Shown piece after piece: positions 15,627 to 24,069 of a stretch of 38,363 nucleotides of DNA. Source of the stretch: an uncultured Lentisphaerota bacterium (GTDB lineage Bacteria > Verrucomicrobiota > Kiritimatiellia > CAIQIC01); the NCBI GenBank assembly GCA_903912445.1, contig CAIWHP010000256.1:1-38363 (forward strand), given 5' to 3'. A model generated the notes under the pieces. The model saw only the letters and a program-made list of their open reading frames with translations. It did not search any database and had not been told where the DNA came from. The translations under genes were made by a program, and so were the position numbers. Every line of letters begins with the position of its first letter. Position 1 is the stretch's first letter.

Positions 15627-16739
15627 CTAAGCTTTGAGCGGTAGCTGCCGGGCGGTCGCCTGGAGCAAGGCGGCGGCCTGGCGCATGGCGTCGGGGGTGC
15701 TCATCGCGGGCGGGGCGATGGCGGCGGCCACATCAATTCCGGCGGCGCGCCACTGTGCCTCGGTAAGCAAGACGCGACCCGCCAGCACCGCAATTTTCAC
15801 GCCGTGCCGGCGCGCGAGCGCAGCGACGCCGGCGACGACTTTGCCGCGCAGCGACTGCTCGTCGAAGGCGCCCTCGCCCGTGATCACCCAGTCGGCGCCG
15901 ACCAGGTCGTCTTCCAGCTTGCAGGCGTGCATCACGGCGGTGATGCCGGGGACGAGCGTTGCATCCAGGAACGCGATCGCGCCGGCGGCGAGCCCGCCCG
16001 CCGCGCCAGCGCCGGGGATGTCGAGGAGGTCCTTGCCGAGCTGCGCACGCACGACCGCGGCCAGGTTGCGCAGACCGGCATCGAGCTGGGTGACCATCTG
16101 GGGCGTCGCGCCCTTCTGCGGGCCAAACACGCGCGCCGCGCCGTGCTCACCGCAGAGCGGGTTATCCACATCGCAGAGCACTTCGATCTGCGGCCAGACG
16201 TGTGACGGCGCGACGAGCTTCTTAATCCGCGACAGCGCCTCGCCGCAGGGCGCGAGGGTACCGCCGCTGGCCCCGAGGAACTGCCAGCCGAGCGCCGCCG
16301 CCGCGCCGGTGCCGCCATCGACGGTCGCGCTGCCGCCGACCGTCAGCCAGATGTGCTGCGCGCCGCGGCGCAGCGCGTCGCCCAGCAATTCGCCGGTGCC
16401 GCGCGTGCTGGTCAGCAGCGGGTTGCGCTCCTCCGGCGGCAGCAGCACGAGGCCGCTGGCCTGCGCCATCTCGATGAACGCGCGCCCCTCGCGGGCGAGC
16501 CAGAGATATTTGGCGGTGACCCGCATGTCCGGCAGCGGCCCGGAGACTTCGCGCGTAATCCATTCGCCGCCCAGCGCCGTGTGAAGCGTCTCGGCGGTGC
16601 CATCGCCGCCATCGGCCAGCGGCTTGAGGATGAGCTGCGCGCCGGGATGCGCGAGCAGCAGGGCGCGCTGCACGATGGCGCAGGCCTCGGCTGCCGTCAG
16701 GCTGCCTTTGAACTTGTCGAGCGCGATGACGATTTTCAT
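15627..16739 (-). CDS. garK: glycerate kinase (GarK/GlxK family)
   Basis: The 370-aa cytosolic kinase phosphorylates D-glycerate, usually to 2-phosphoglycerate, feeding glycolysis. The family start MKIVIALDKFKGSLTAAEAC is intact. PLADGGDGTAETL near residue 60, TVGGSATVDGGTGAAAALGW near 135, and GAGAAGGLAAG and ITGEGAFDEQSLRGK in the second half are diagnostic of type I glycerate kinases. Length is normal. The start overlaps the stop of the permease gene (ATGA at 16736-16739), so uptake and phosphorylation are translationally linked. It ends in TAG, which shows that UAG still works as a stop in this genome. A second, partial copy of its 3' end lies at 15161-15211. Confidence 0.93.
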   Translation of the reverse strand: MKIVIALDKFKGSLTAAEACAIVQRALLLAHPGAQLILKPLADGGDGTAETLHTALGGEWITREVSGPLPDMRVTAKYLWLAREGRAFIEMAQASGLVLLPPEERNPLLTSTRGTGELLGDALRRGAQHIWLTVGGSATVDGGTGAAAALGWQFLGASGGTLAPCGEALSRIKKLVAPSHVWPQIEVLCDVDNPLCGEHGAARVFGPQKGATPQMVTQLDAGLRNLAAVVRAQLGKDLLDIPGAGAAGGLAAGAIAFLDATLVPGITAVMHACKLEDDLVGADWVITGEGAFDEQSLRGKVVAGVAALARRHGVKIAVLAGRVLLTEAQWRAAGIDVAAAIAPPAMSTPDAMRQAAALLQATARQLPLKA

Positions 16740-18355
16740 GGGATCAACTGCGGCAGCACATGGGCGTAGAGCATGACCAGCAGGCCGACGAGCGCGGTCA
16801 GCAGCAGGCTATGGCGCAGCGCCCAGCGGAACAGTTTGCTTTCGTCGGATTGCGGCATGCCGGTGGCGGCGAGCACGACGGCGATGCTCTGGAGCGAGAT
16901 CATCTTGCCCATCACACCCGCAGCCGCGTTGCTGGCGGCCATCAACACCGGATTCAAGCCCAGCTTCGTGGCGGTGATCACCTGCAGATTGCCGAAGAGC
17001 GCATTCGAGGAGGTATCGCTGCCGGTGACGAAGACGCCGAGCCAGCCGAGGAAGGCGCTGAAAAACGGGAACAGCCAGCCCGTGGCCGCAAAAGCCAACC
17101 CCAGCGTGGCGATCAGGCCGGAGTAATTCATCAGAAAGGCAAACCCGAGCACGGCGGTGATGGTGAGCGCGGGAATGGCGAGTTGCCGGAGCGTGGTGCG
17201 CAAGATGCGCACCTGGGCGCGCACGTTCAACCCCACGACAAACCCGCCGAGGATCGCCGCCAACAAGCACGCGGTGCCCGCCGCGGAAAGCCAGTTGAAT
17301 TTGAAAACCGCCGCCAGCGGCGCGGCCACGTTGACGACCGGCGGCACCCGCAGCACCTGGTCGTGCAACCAGGGCACCGCGCAGGACACCGTCACACGCT
17401 CCAACAGTTCCTTGACCGGGCCGAAGCCCCACAGCAACACGAACCCCACCAGCAGCAGATACGGCGACCAAGCCCGGAGCACCACGAGCCCGTGGTGCCG
17501 GCGGGACGCGGCGGGAGCAGCCACGTGCGGTGGCTCGGCGTCGCGCGGCGTCCAGAACTGCAACAGGATGACCAAAGCCAACAACGCCGCCAGCGAGGAG
17601 AGGATGTCCGTGAGATAGGGCCCAATGTAGTTGGCCACCACGAATTGCACGCCCGCAAACACCACGCTGATCACCACGATGGCCGGCATGACCGGCCACG
17701 TCTTGCGCCAGCCGGCAAACACCACGGTCAGATAGCAGGGCACGATCAGCGAGAGCACCGGTGAGATACGTCCGACCGTGGCGCTCAGCTGTTCCAGCGG
17801 CAGATGCGTCAACCCGGCCAGCGTGACAATCGGGATGCCGATGGAGCCAAACGCCACCGGCGCCGTGTTGGCCAGCAGACAGAGGCTGGAGGCCTGGAAC
17901 CGGTTGATGCCCAACCCGGCCAGCATTCCGCCAGCGATGGCCACCGGTGCGCCGAAACCGGCCGCGCCCTCAAGAAACGCGCCAAACGCAAACGCGATCA
18001 ACAGCACCTGCAGGCGCGCGTCGCCCGTGAGGTGCGCAATGGAGTCCTTGATGATCTCGAACTGGCCGTTTTCGAGCGTGATCCGGTAGAGGAAGATCGC
18101 GGGCAAAACGATCCAGCAGACAGGAAACAGCCCGAAGGTGGCGCCATAGAGGAAAGAGGAGAGGAGCACCGTGGGGGGGGCGCCAAAGACCCAGCGCGCC
18201 ATCAGCACCGCCACCACCAACGCGCCCAGCACGGCCTTCCACGCCGCCATCCGCCGGATGCCGATCAGAAAAAACAACAGCGCGATCGGCAAGGCCGCCA
18301 CGCCGGCCGAGATCCACAGGCTGCCGCCGGCCCCGAGATAATTTTGCTGCCACAT
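16736..18355 (-). CDS. L-lactate/glycolate permease (LctP family)
   Basis: The 539-aa inner-membrane transporter is of the lactate permease family (LldP, GlcA; about 550 aa), a proton symporter for lactate, glycolate and related 2-hydroxyacids. It has about 13 hydrophobic segments. Family-typical stretches are FGAFLEGAAGFGAPVAIAGG (about residue 120), NTAPVAFGSIGIP and TGSDTSSNALFGNLQVITA with AAGVMGKMISLQSIAVV towards the C-terminus. The start at 18355 begins MWQQNYLGAGG, which aligns with the N-terminus of LldP; the longer GTG start at 18388 does not. It is coupled to the glycerate kinase and lies near the LarA and FAD-dehydrogenase genes. Glycolate, lactate or glycerate are the likely cargo. 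Confidence 0.9.
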   Translation of the reverse strand: MWQQNYLGAGGSLWISAGVAALPIALLFFLIGIRRMAAWKAVLGALVVAVLMARWVFGAPPTVLLSSFLYGATFGLFPVCWIVLPAIFLYRITLENGQFEIIKDSIAHLTGDARLQVLLIAFAFGAFLEGAAGFGAPVAIAGGMLAGLGINRFQASSLCLLANTAPVAFGSIGIPIVTLAGLTHLPLEQLSATVGRISPVLSLIVPCYLTVVFAGWRKTWPVMPAIVVISVVFAGVQFVVANYIGPYLTDILSSLAALLALVILLQFWTPRDAEPPHVAAPAASRRHHGLVVLRAWSPYLLLVGFVLLWGFGPVKELLERVTVSCAVPWLHDQVLRVPPVVNVAAPLAAVFKFNWLSAAGTACLLAAILGGFVVGLNVRAQVRILRTTLRQLAIPALTITAVLGFAFLMNYSGLIATLGLAFAATGWLFPFFSAFLGWLGVFVTGSDTSSNALFGNLQVITATKLGLNPVLMAASNAAAGVMGKMISLQSIAVVLAATGMPQSDESKLFRWALRHSLLLTALVGLLVMLYAHVLPQLIP

Positions 18356-18463
18356 GGATCGGTGCCCATCAAAAACGAAGTGGCGCACACCCTAGCGGCC
18401 ACCCGCCACACCGTCAAGCGCGGCAAAATGAAAGCGCAGGGCGGTTGACCGAAAAAGCAAAAC

Positions 18464-18521
18464 GCCGGTTTTCCCAAGGTCTGGAAAAACCGGCGGTGCT
18501 GGTTTCCAAGCCTTGGAAACC
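18464..18521. repeat. paired TTTTCCAAGG-family palindromes, centres 32 bp apart
   Basis: An extended copy spans 18464-18494 (centre 18479, arms GCCGGTTTT and AAAACCGGC around an imperfect core). A perfect copy spans 18501-18521 (GGTTTCCAAG-C-CTTGGAAACC, centre 18511). They lie between the barrel gene's 3' end and the permease start. The longer GC-capped stems could also act as terminators. Confidence 0.8.
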
Positions 18522-18536
18522 GGTCGGACAGGAGGC

Positions 18537-19253
18537 TCAGAAGTGATAGCGGGCGCTGAGGCCGAAACTGGTCTGGTCGAAGTTAAGGACCTGCGCGCCG
18601 AGCGAGAAATTCCGCGCAATATACACATCCGCGCCAGCAACGAAGCCCACGAGCTTATCCTCGTTGAAGTCCGCGCCCGTCACGTGGCCCGAAAGCGTGG
18701 AGCACGCCACGCCGCCATACAACGCGAGGCTGTAGGGGACGGCCTTGATGTCGATCTGCTTCCCGGCAAAGAGTTCGTAGTTGAGCGTGAGGTCCGCGTA
18801 GGCATCGGACCAGCGCGTATCGTTGCCCGCGCTGAATTGCGAAAACTCGGCGGTGGTCTGGAAACTCAGCCGGCCTTCCATGAATTCCGGCTCGATGATG
18901 TCATAGTGCCACCAGTTGAGGTGTGTGCCGCCGGACCATTTGACCTTGCGGTCCCCATAGCCGAGCGCTTCCCAGCCGGCTTCGCTGCTGCCCAGCGTGA
19001 CGAAGACCTTCCACCAGGAGAACAGATCCACGCCGACCTCGGCGGAATAGACGCGGGCCTGCAGGATGTTCTTGCCGCCGGCATCGAGCGACACGGTGCG
19101 CTTGATCATCTGGTAGTCAACGCCCGCGCTCAGCGGGCCGAGATTGTCCGACGCGGCCAAGGAGTCGCGCATGCCCGTGCCGCCGGGTGTGGCCGCACAC
19201 GCCGCCACCGCACTGCCCAGCACCATAACCGCCACCCACATAATGTTTTTCAT
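18537..19253 (-). CDS. outer-membrane beta-barrel protein of unknown function
   Basis: The 238-aa protein has a signal peptide (about residues 1-20, cleavage near ACAATPGG). The mature part is made of alternating aromatic/polar strands and ends in ARYHF, with the terminal Phe recognised by the outer-membrane assembly machinery. Segments such as VDLFSWWKVFVTLGSS and NWWHYDIIEPEF are typical of amphipathic barrel strands. The length suggests eight to ten strands. I cannot assign a transported substrate. The start at 19253 has AAAGGA nine bases upstream; a GTG at 19271 would contain that site. A candidate promoter lies at 19286-19314. Confidence 0.75.
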   Translation of the reverse strand: MKNIMWVAVMVLGSAVAACAATPGGTGMRDSLAASDNLGPLSAGVDYQMIKRTVSLDAGGKNILQARVYSAEVGVDLFSWWKVFVTLGSSEAGWEALGYGDRKVKWSGGTHLNWWHYDIIEPEFMEGRLSFQTTAEFSQFSAGNDTRWSDAYADLTLNYELFAGKQIDIKAVPYSLALYGGVACSTLSGHVTGADFNEDKLVGFVAGADVYIARNFSLGAQVLNFDQTSFGLSARYHF

Positions 19254-19285
19254 GTTCACGTGTCCTTTCACTTCTGCCGCCCAGC

Positions 19286-19314
19286 TTCTTAATACTAACG
19301 TGGTACAATGTCAA
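19286..19314 (-). promoter_or_regulatory. candidate sigma-70 promoter of the barrel gene
   Basis: On the minus strand, a perfect TTGACA (19309-19314) is followed after 17 nt by TAAGAA (19286-19291). The -10 box is only a fair match, and an alternative TATTAA overlaps it. A 5' leader of about 25-30 nt with a good ribosome site would result. Confidence 0.45.
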
Positions 19315-19402
19315 CCGCGCGCGCGCCGGGGCCCGCAGAAAATTACGGTGCAACGGCGCGGGCCAAAGCCTATAGTCGCGGCTCATTTTCAGGGCGGCTG
19401 CG

Positions 19403-19810
19403 ATGCTCAAGTCCTTGTTCCAAAAAATTTCCCCGGCGTTGATCGTCAAGGAGGCCCAGGCGCCGACGCACCCGGCCACCGCGCACGAGCAGCAACTCGC
19501 CGCGGTCTGCGCGGTCGCGGCGGCGGAGGCGCTGCCCCGGCTCGGCACGGGCGAGCGCGGCCTGGACGCGGCTACGGTCATGGCGCGGCGGCGCGCGTAC
19601 GGACCGAACGAAATCAGCGGCAGCAAGCGCGCGAGCGCGCTCCTGGACCTGCTGCGCCGGTTCCGCAATCCGCTGGCCATCCAGCGGCTCGTGATCGGCG
19701 CGGTGTCGCTGGCGAGGGGTGGCCTCCGCTCGGCGCTCGCCGTCGGCTGGAGTCCCACCGGCATTGATTACGGCTCACCCGCACCCGCGCCGAAGGCTGT
19801 GCTGCCGTGA
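19403..19810 (+). pseudogene. truncated MgtA-type P-type ATPase (N-terminal fragment)
   Basis: The first 115 residues match the cytosolic N-terminus and first helix of magnesium-transporting P-type ATPases. They include RRRAYGPNEISGSKRASALL and LLRRFRNPLAIQRLVIGAVSLARGGLRSALAVG split across two stretches, as in the first membrane hairpin of MgtA. Intact enzymes have about 850-900 residues. Here the match stops near position 19750, and about 20 unrelated codons lead to a TGA. The phosphorylation loop and all ion-binding helices are gone, so it cannot pump. Its stop overlaps the GTG start of the next gene, possibly providing translation for it. Confidence 0.75.
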
Positions 19811-20475
19811 ACCCCCTCCCCCAGCGCCTGACCGCACTCTACGGCTTTTTGGGCGCGGGGATTCTGATCGTGGGCTGCATTCTCCTGCCCATCCATTCCT
19901 ATCGCGAGTCCGGCGGCGCCGGCTACTCGTGCCTGAATCATTTCATCAGCGAACTGGGCCGCCCGCGCAGTTCGCCGCTCTTCGCGGTCTTCAATGCGGG
20001 CATCGTGCTGGGCGGACTGCTGATCGCCGCCTTCATGTGGGGACTGGGCCAGCTCTACCGCACCAGGCTGGGGTACGCCGCCGCCATGGCGGGCGTGCTC
20101 GGCGGCCTCGCCTGCAGCGGCACCGGGCTCGTCCCGATCAATCACCTCATGCCGCACCTCGCCATCGCGGTCCTCTTCTTCCACGGCGCGTGGATTGCCT
20201 TCGCCTTGTTTGCCTTCGTCTTCGCCCGCGACCGGCAAAACAAACTGCCCCGCTGGCTGGTGCTGCCCAGTATCGCGACCGTCCTGGCCTTTGCCGCGCT
20301 GCTGGCCTCCCCGCTCTTCGCCGGACACGTTGCTCTTGAAGCCATCCAGAAAAAGCATTTTGTCCGCCCGGAGATCTGGCCCGCCGCCCTGCTGGAATGG
20401 CTCGTCCTCGCCGCCATCCTCCTGTGGCTGTTGCTGGTGGCGGGCTGCCTGCTCCGCCGTACCCCGCAAGCGTGA
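19807..20475 (+). CDS. DUF998-like integral membrane protein
   Basis: The 222-aa protein has about six membrane helices (near residues 12-30, 60-80, 90-108, 117-140, 150-172 and 195-215). The short extracytoplasmic signature NHFISELGRPRSS and the following FNAGIVLGG resemble the DUF998 family, whose function is not established. The start is a GTG at 19807 overlapping the TGA of the ATPase fragment, and no strong ribosome site is seen. Translation may depend on coupling to the broken upstream gene. The gene is followed by four palindromic repeats leading into pheS. Confidence 0.7.
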   Translation: MNPLPQRLTALYGFLGAGILIVGCILLPIHSYRESGGAGYSCLNHFISELGRPRSSPLFAVFNAGIVLGGLLIAAFMWGLGQLYRTRLGYAAAMAGVLGGLACSGTGLVPINHLMPHLAIAVLFFHGAWIAFALFAFVFARDRQNKLPRWLVLPSIATVLAFAALLASPLFAGHVALEAIQKKHFVRPEIWPAALLEWLVLAAILLWLLLVAGCLLRRTPQA

Positions 20476-20506
20476 CATCGGCCGCGCGGCGTGCTACAAA
20501 ACGGCC

Positions 20507-20620
20507 GTTTTCCAAGGCTTGGACGTGGCGGGGGTCGGTTTTCCCAAGGCTTGGAAAAAGTCAGGCGATCTTTTCCAAGGGTTGGAAAAATCGCAGAGAA
20601 ATTTTCCAAGGGTTGGAAAC
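20507..20620. repeat. four phased TTTTCCAAGG-family palindromes abutting the pheS start codon
   Basis: Copies are centred at 20517, 20549, 20580 and 20611, giving spacings of 32, 31 and 31 bp. The spacer sequences differ from one another. The last copy (20601-20620) ends at the base before the pheS ATG, so its left arm and centre contain the only purine-rich candidate ribosome site (AAGGG). A hairpin there would cover that site. Confidence 0.85.
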
Positions 20621-21640
20621 ATGAACGCAACCGAAATCGCCACCGTCAAGGCCGGCGCGCTCGCCGAGGCGCAGGGCGCGGCCGACGCCGCCGCGCTGGA
20701 AGCCGTCCGCATCAAGTGGCTCGGCCGCAACGGACAACTGCCCGAGGTCATGAAGGGCCTCAAGGACATGGCCCCCGACGAGCGCCGCGAAGCAGGCCGC
20801 GTGGCCAACGAGCTGAAGAACGAGCTGACCGCCAAGCTTGACGAACGCAAGGCCGCGTTCGAGGCCGCCACCGCCCGCACCTCCGCCTCCGCGTTCGACG
20901 CCACTCTGCCCGGCCGCTGGCGCGCAACCGGCTCGCTCCACCCCATCACGCAGGTCATCGAGCGCGCCACCGCGATTTTCCGCACGATGGGCTTCACGGT
21001 CGCCTCCGGGCCGGACATCGAGACCGTCTTCAACAATTTCACCGCGCTCAACACGCCGGAGAGCCATCCCTCGCGCTCGCCGAGCGACACGTTCTACCTC
21101 AAGGATGACCAGATCCTGCGCACGCAGACCTCGCCCGTGCAGATCCGCGTCATGCTCAACCAGAAGCCGCCCATCCGCATCATCGCCCCCGGCCGCTGCT
21201 ACCGCCGCGACACGACCGATGCGACGCACAGCGCGAGCTTCCACCAGATCGAGGGCCTCTACGTGGACCGCCAGGTCTCGCTCGCGGACCTCAAGGGCGA
21301 TGTGAGCCACTTCGCCAAGCAGATGATGGGGCCGGACGTGAAGGTCCGCTTCCGCCCGCACTTCTTCCCGTTCACCGAACCGAGCGTGGAATACGATTTC
21401 TCCTGCCACGTCTGCGGCGGCAAGGGCTGCCGCGTCTGCAAGCAGAGCGGCTGGATCGAGATTTCCGGCGCCGGGCTGGTCAATCCACGCGTCTTCGAGC
21501 AGGTGGGCATTGACGCCAGCGAGTGGCAGGGCTACGCGTTCGGCATGGGCGTCGAGCGCATCGCCATGATCCTCTTCGGCATCGGCGACATCCGCAACCT
21601 CTACGAGAACGACGCGCGCTTCCTGGCCCAATTTGCGTGA
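20621..21640 (+). CDS. pheS: phenylalanyl-tRNA synthetase alpha subunit
   Basis: The 339-aa class II synthetase subunit forms an alpha2-beta2 enzyme with PheT and charges tRNA-Phe. The N-terminal coiled coil (about residues 1-85) binds tRNA. The catalytic core shows motif 2 around RIIAPGRCYRRDTTDATHSA and SFHQIEGLYVD, and motif 3 in GYAFGMGVERIAMILFGI. An insertion CHVCGGKGCRVCKQSGW adds a four-cysteine, zinc-ribbon-like knuckle found in some bacterial PheS proteins. pheT does not follow; the next gene on this strand is an unrelated esterase, so the beta subunit must lie elsewhere. The four phased palindromes run right up to the start codon. Confidence 0.96.
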   Translation: MNATEIATVKAGALAEAQGAADAAALEAVRIKWLGRNGQLPEVMKGLKDMAPDERREAGRVANELKNELTAKLDERKAAFEAATARTSASAFDATLPGRWRATGSLHPITQVIERATAIFRTMGFTVASGPDIETVFNNFTALNTPESHPSRSPSDTFYLKDDQILRTQTSPVQIRVMLNQKPPIRIIAPGRCYRRDTTDATHSASFHQIEGLYVDRQVSLADLKGDVSHFAKQMMGPDVKVRFRPHFFPFTEPSVEYDFSCHVCGGKGCRVCKQSGWIEISGAGLVNPRVFEQVGIDASEWQGYAFGMGVERIAMILFGIGDIRNLYENDARFLAQFA

Positions 21641-21738
21641 GCGCCGCCACTTGACCCTGCCGCCGGTCCTGCCTACCCTGCGCCCAACGCCACGCAGCCT
21701 TGGTGATTGGTGGCGTCCGCATACGGGAAAGAGTGAAC

Positions 21739-23268
21739 ATGAGCCTAAGCACGCATTCCGTTCAACACATCAGCAAGGGCCTCCTTGTGACCATGGCGCT
21801 GCTGACCACCCACACGGGTGCGGCACCCGCCACAGCGCCAGCGCAAAGCAGCGCACAAACGTCTTGCGCGTGGAGCCCCAAGCCGGGCCGGCCGGCGCAT
21901 CCGGCCATCGCGCCCAGTTTCTGGGCGACGAACGGATTTGCCGACTTCTACACGCAACGCAAGCATTGGGACGACGCCGGCGTGATGGGTTTTGTGGAGT
22001 ACGATCCGAAACTGCCGCGCGTCCTGCTGATCGGCGATTCCATTTCCATGGGCTACACGCTGGACGTACGGCAGATGTTCAAGGGCCAGGCCAACGTCTA
22101 CCGGATTCATGGCAATGGCGGCGACATGACCCGCTTCCTCGCCAACTACGCGCGCTATCTCGGCGCGGGGACGAACTGGGATTTGATTCATTTTAACTGG
22201 GGCCTGCACGACCTCGTCCGGCAGGATGCGACGAAGGCCTACAACAGCTCCGCCAAACCGCGCTTCACCGAGGCGGAATATGTCCAGCATCTCGAACAAT
22301 GCGTGGCGATCCTGAAGGCCACCGGCGCGCATCTGGTGTGGGCCTCCACCACGCCGGTGCCGCCGAACTCCGCCGGACGTGTCACCGGCGACGAGGTCGT
22401 GCGCAATGCCCGCGCGGCCGCCGTCATGCAGAAGGAAGGCATCGCGATTGACGACCTCTACACGCTGATGAAAAACGGCGAGAACTTCCACGCCGGCCCG
22501 GGCAACGTGCATTTTACCGGAGCCGGTTATCTGGTGTTGGCCAAGCAGATCGCCAGGGTGATCGAGAAACAACTCGGCATCACCGCCAAGGCCGTCGCGA
22601 CCAACGGGCCCGCGGCGCGGCTCGTCAACCACTGGCGCTTCAACAACAGCTTCCGCGATGAGTTGACCAAGCTCGATAGCCGACCCGCCGCTGCGCAGGC
22701 GTTCGCGTTTGTCCCCGGGCAGCTCAGCCCGTGTCTTCAGGTCAAAAACTCCGGCGCGAACAAAAGCCTGAACTTGGGCACCCAGGCCGGCGCACTTAAA
22801 AGCTTTTCGGTGACGCTGTGGTTCAAGGCGGAGAAGTTCGAGCGGCCCATGACGCTGATCGGGAAAACCGGCACCGGCACCAACAACGTCGGCTGGCAGA
22901 TCTCGCTGCGACGCCCGGCCAAGACCGAAGGCGAATGCACCGCCGGCGGCATCTGGTTCATGATCGGCAATCCCGCGCTGCGGAAAACGCAGAACCTGCG
23001 CTACGACCGGCCGGCCTTCACGGTGGGGAAGTGGCATCACCTTGCGTGCACGTTCGACGGCGCCAGTGGCACGGCAGAAATGTTTGTTGATGGCGCGATG
23101 CTGACGCGCTCCTCGGGGCTTTCGCCGAACGCACAGGATGTGGCGAGCGAATTGAAGCTCAGCGACAGCCACTACGGCTTCAACGGCTGCCTGGACGAAC
23201 TGCAAATCTGGGACGGCCCGCTGACCGGCAGTCAGGTCAAGGAACTGGCGAATCAGGAGGGTGGCTGA
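21739..23268 (+). CDS. secreted SGNH/GDSL hydrolase fused to a LamG-like domain
   Basis: The 509-aa exported protein has a signal peptide at about residues 1-32. Residues about 75-290 form an SGNH esterase domain. Block I is LLIGDSISMGY with the nucleophile Ser, and the block III region is NWGLHDL, where the usual Asn is shifted. The catalytic His lies in HFTGAGYLVLAKQ. A short linker leads to a concanavalin-like LamG/laminin-G jellyroll (about 310-509) with SVTLWFKAE, GKWHHLACTFDG and YGFNGCLDELQIW. SGNH enzymes of this kind remove acetyl or other ester groups from polysaccharides, and the LamG part probably binds glycan. The start at 21739 has a GGGAAAGAG ribosome site. Confidence 0.85.
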   Translation: MSLSTHSVQHISKGLLVTMALLTTHTGAAPATAPAQSSAQTSCAWSPKPGRPAHPAIAPSFWATNGFADFYTQRKHWDDAGVMGFVEYDPKLPRVLLIGDSISMGYTLDVRQMFKGQANVYRIHGNGGDMTRFLANYARYLGAGTNWDLIHFNWGLHDLVRQDATKAYNSSAKPRFTEAEYVQHLEQCVAILKATGAHLVWASTTPVPPNSAGRVTGDEVVRNARAAAVMQKEGIAIDDLYTLMKNGENFHAGPGNVHFTGAGYLVLAKQIARVIEKQLGITAKAVATNGPAARLVNHWRFNNSFRDELTKLDSRPAAAQAFAFVPGQLSPCLQVKNSGANKSLNLGTQAGALKSFSVTLWFKAEKFERPMTLIGKTGTGTNNVGWQISLRRPAKTEGECTAGGIWFMIGNPALRKTQNLRYDRPAFTVGKWHHLACTFDGASGTAEMFVDGAMLTRSSGLSPNAQDVASELKLSDSHYGFNGCLDELQIWDGPLTGSQVKELANQEGG

Positions 23269-23349
23269 TAAAGGATTCCTGTTGGGCTTGAGTTGCGGGC
23301 ATGACCTTGGCCCCTGGCCTGGAGCCGACTACGGGGCCGACGAGCCCCA

Positions 23350-24003
23350 TCAAGGCTGGGCCTTGAGCCAATCCCGGAAGGCGCGCTGTTCGTCGGGGCC
23401 GGCGACACCCCACCATTTTTTGAGCTGCATCAGCGCAGCCGACTCGAGGGTCTGCGGCGCCTCGACCTTGGGCACAAGCGCCGGCGGCGGCTGAACCGGT
23501 GCGGCCCTGCTGACGCTGGCCGGTTCGGGCGGCGTGGCGGACGGGCGCACCACGTTGACGGCTTTAGCTCCCGCAACGATGCTAAACCGCACCTTATCTT
23601 TTTCGTTCCGCAGGCCGGGCTTCTCGCGCGGGGTTTCGACGTTCAAGTGATAGACGCCACCAGCCTCAGCCTTGAACGGGAACTGTATCCACGGCGACTC
23701 GGTTACCTCGTTGCGCTGATCATCGTAGCCGCCAGCCAGCGGGGCGTAGTAGCGTATGCTCCAGTCTTGGGGGCCGGGCAGCGTGGCGATGATATAGACC
23801 GGCTTAAGCAGCGTGCTCGTGATGCCGGGCTGTTTCGCTCCGTTGATGTTGCGGACTTCAATGCTGGCGGGGAGGACGATGGTGGCCAGTTGATCGGCGG
23901 GACGCTCGGGACCGGGATAGGCCTTGAGGAAACCGGTCGAGGCACAGCCGGAGATGAGGCCGACGGCAGCCAGCGAGAACAGAGACAGCAACAGATTTTT
24001 CAT
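23350..24003 (-). CDS. lipoprotein of unknown function
   Basis: The 217-aa protein carries a lipoprotein signal peptide with lipobox ISGC (Cys20), so it is anchored in a membrane facing the periplasm. The middle (about residues 40-135) is predicted beta-rich with no family I recognise. From about 140 comes a Pro/Ala/Val-rich linker, and then a short helical C-terminus (ALMQLKKWWGVAGPDEQRAF). The gene converges on the SGNH-LamG gene with 81 nt between the stop codons. Confidence 0.65.
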   Translation of the reverse strand: MKNLLLSLFSLAAVGLISGCASTGFLKAYPGPERPADQLATIVLPASIEVRNINGAKQPGITSTLLKPVYIIATLPGPQDWSIRYYAPLAGGYDDQRNEVTESPWIQFPFKAEAGGVYHLNVETPREKPGLRNEKDKVRFSIVAGAKAVNVVRPSATPPEPASVSRAAPVQPPPALVPKVEAPQTLESAALMQLKKWWGVAGPDEQRAFRDWLKAQP

Positions 24004-24069
24004 GGCGGGAGTCTAACGCGGAATGAACGCAGAGCAAATGAGGATTGTGTTAGCGACGGCGCAAACCTG

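Noticed and set aside
18464-18521. Palindromes as ordinary rho-independent terminators
   Set aside because: Across the family the hairpins lack a trailing U-run on either strand and most lie upstream of genes. The GC-capped copy at 18464 could still terminate, but this does not explain the family.
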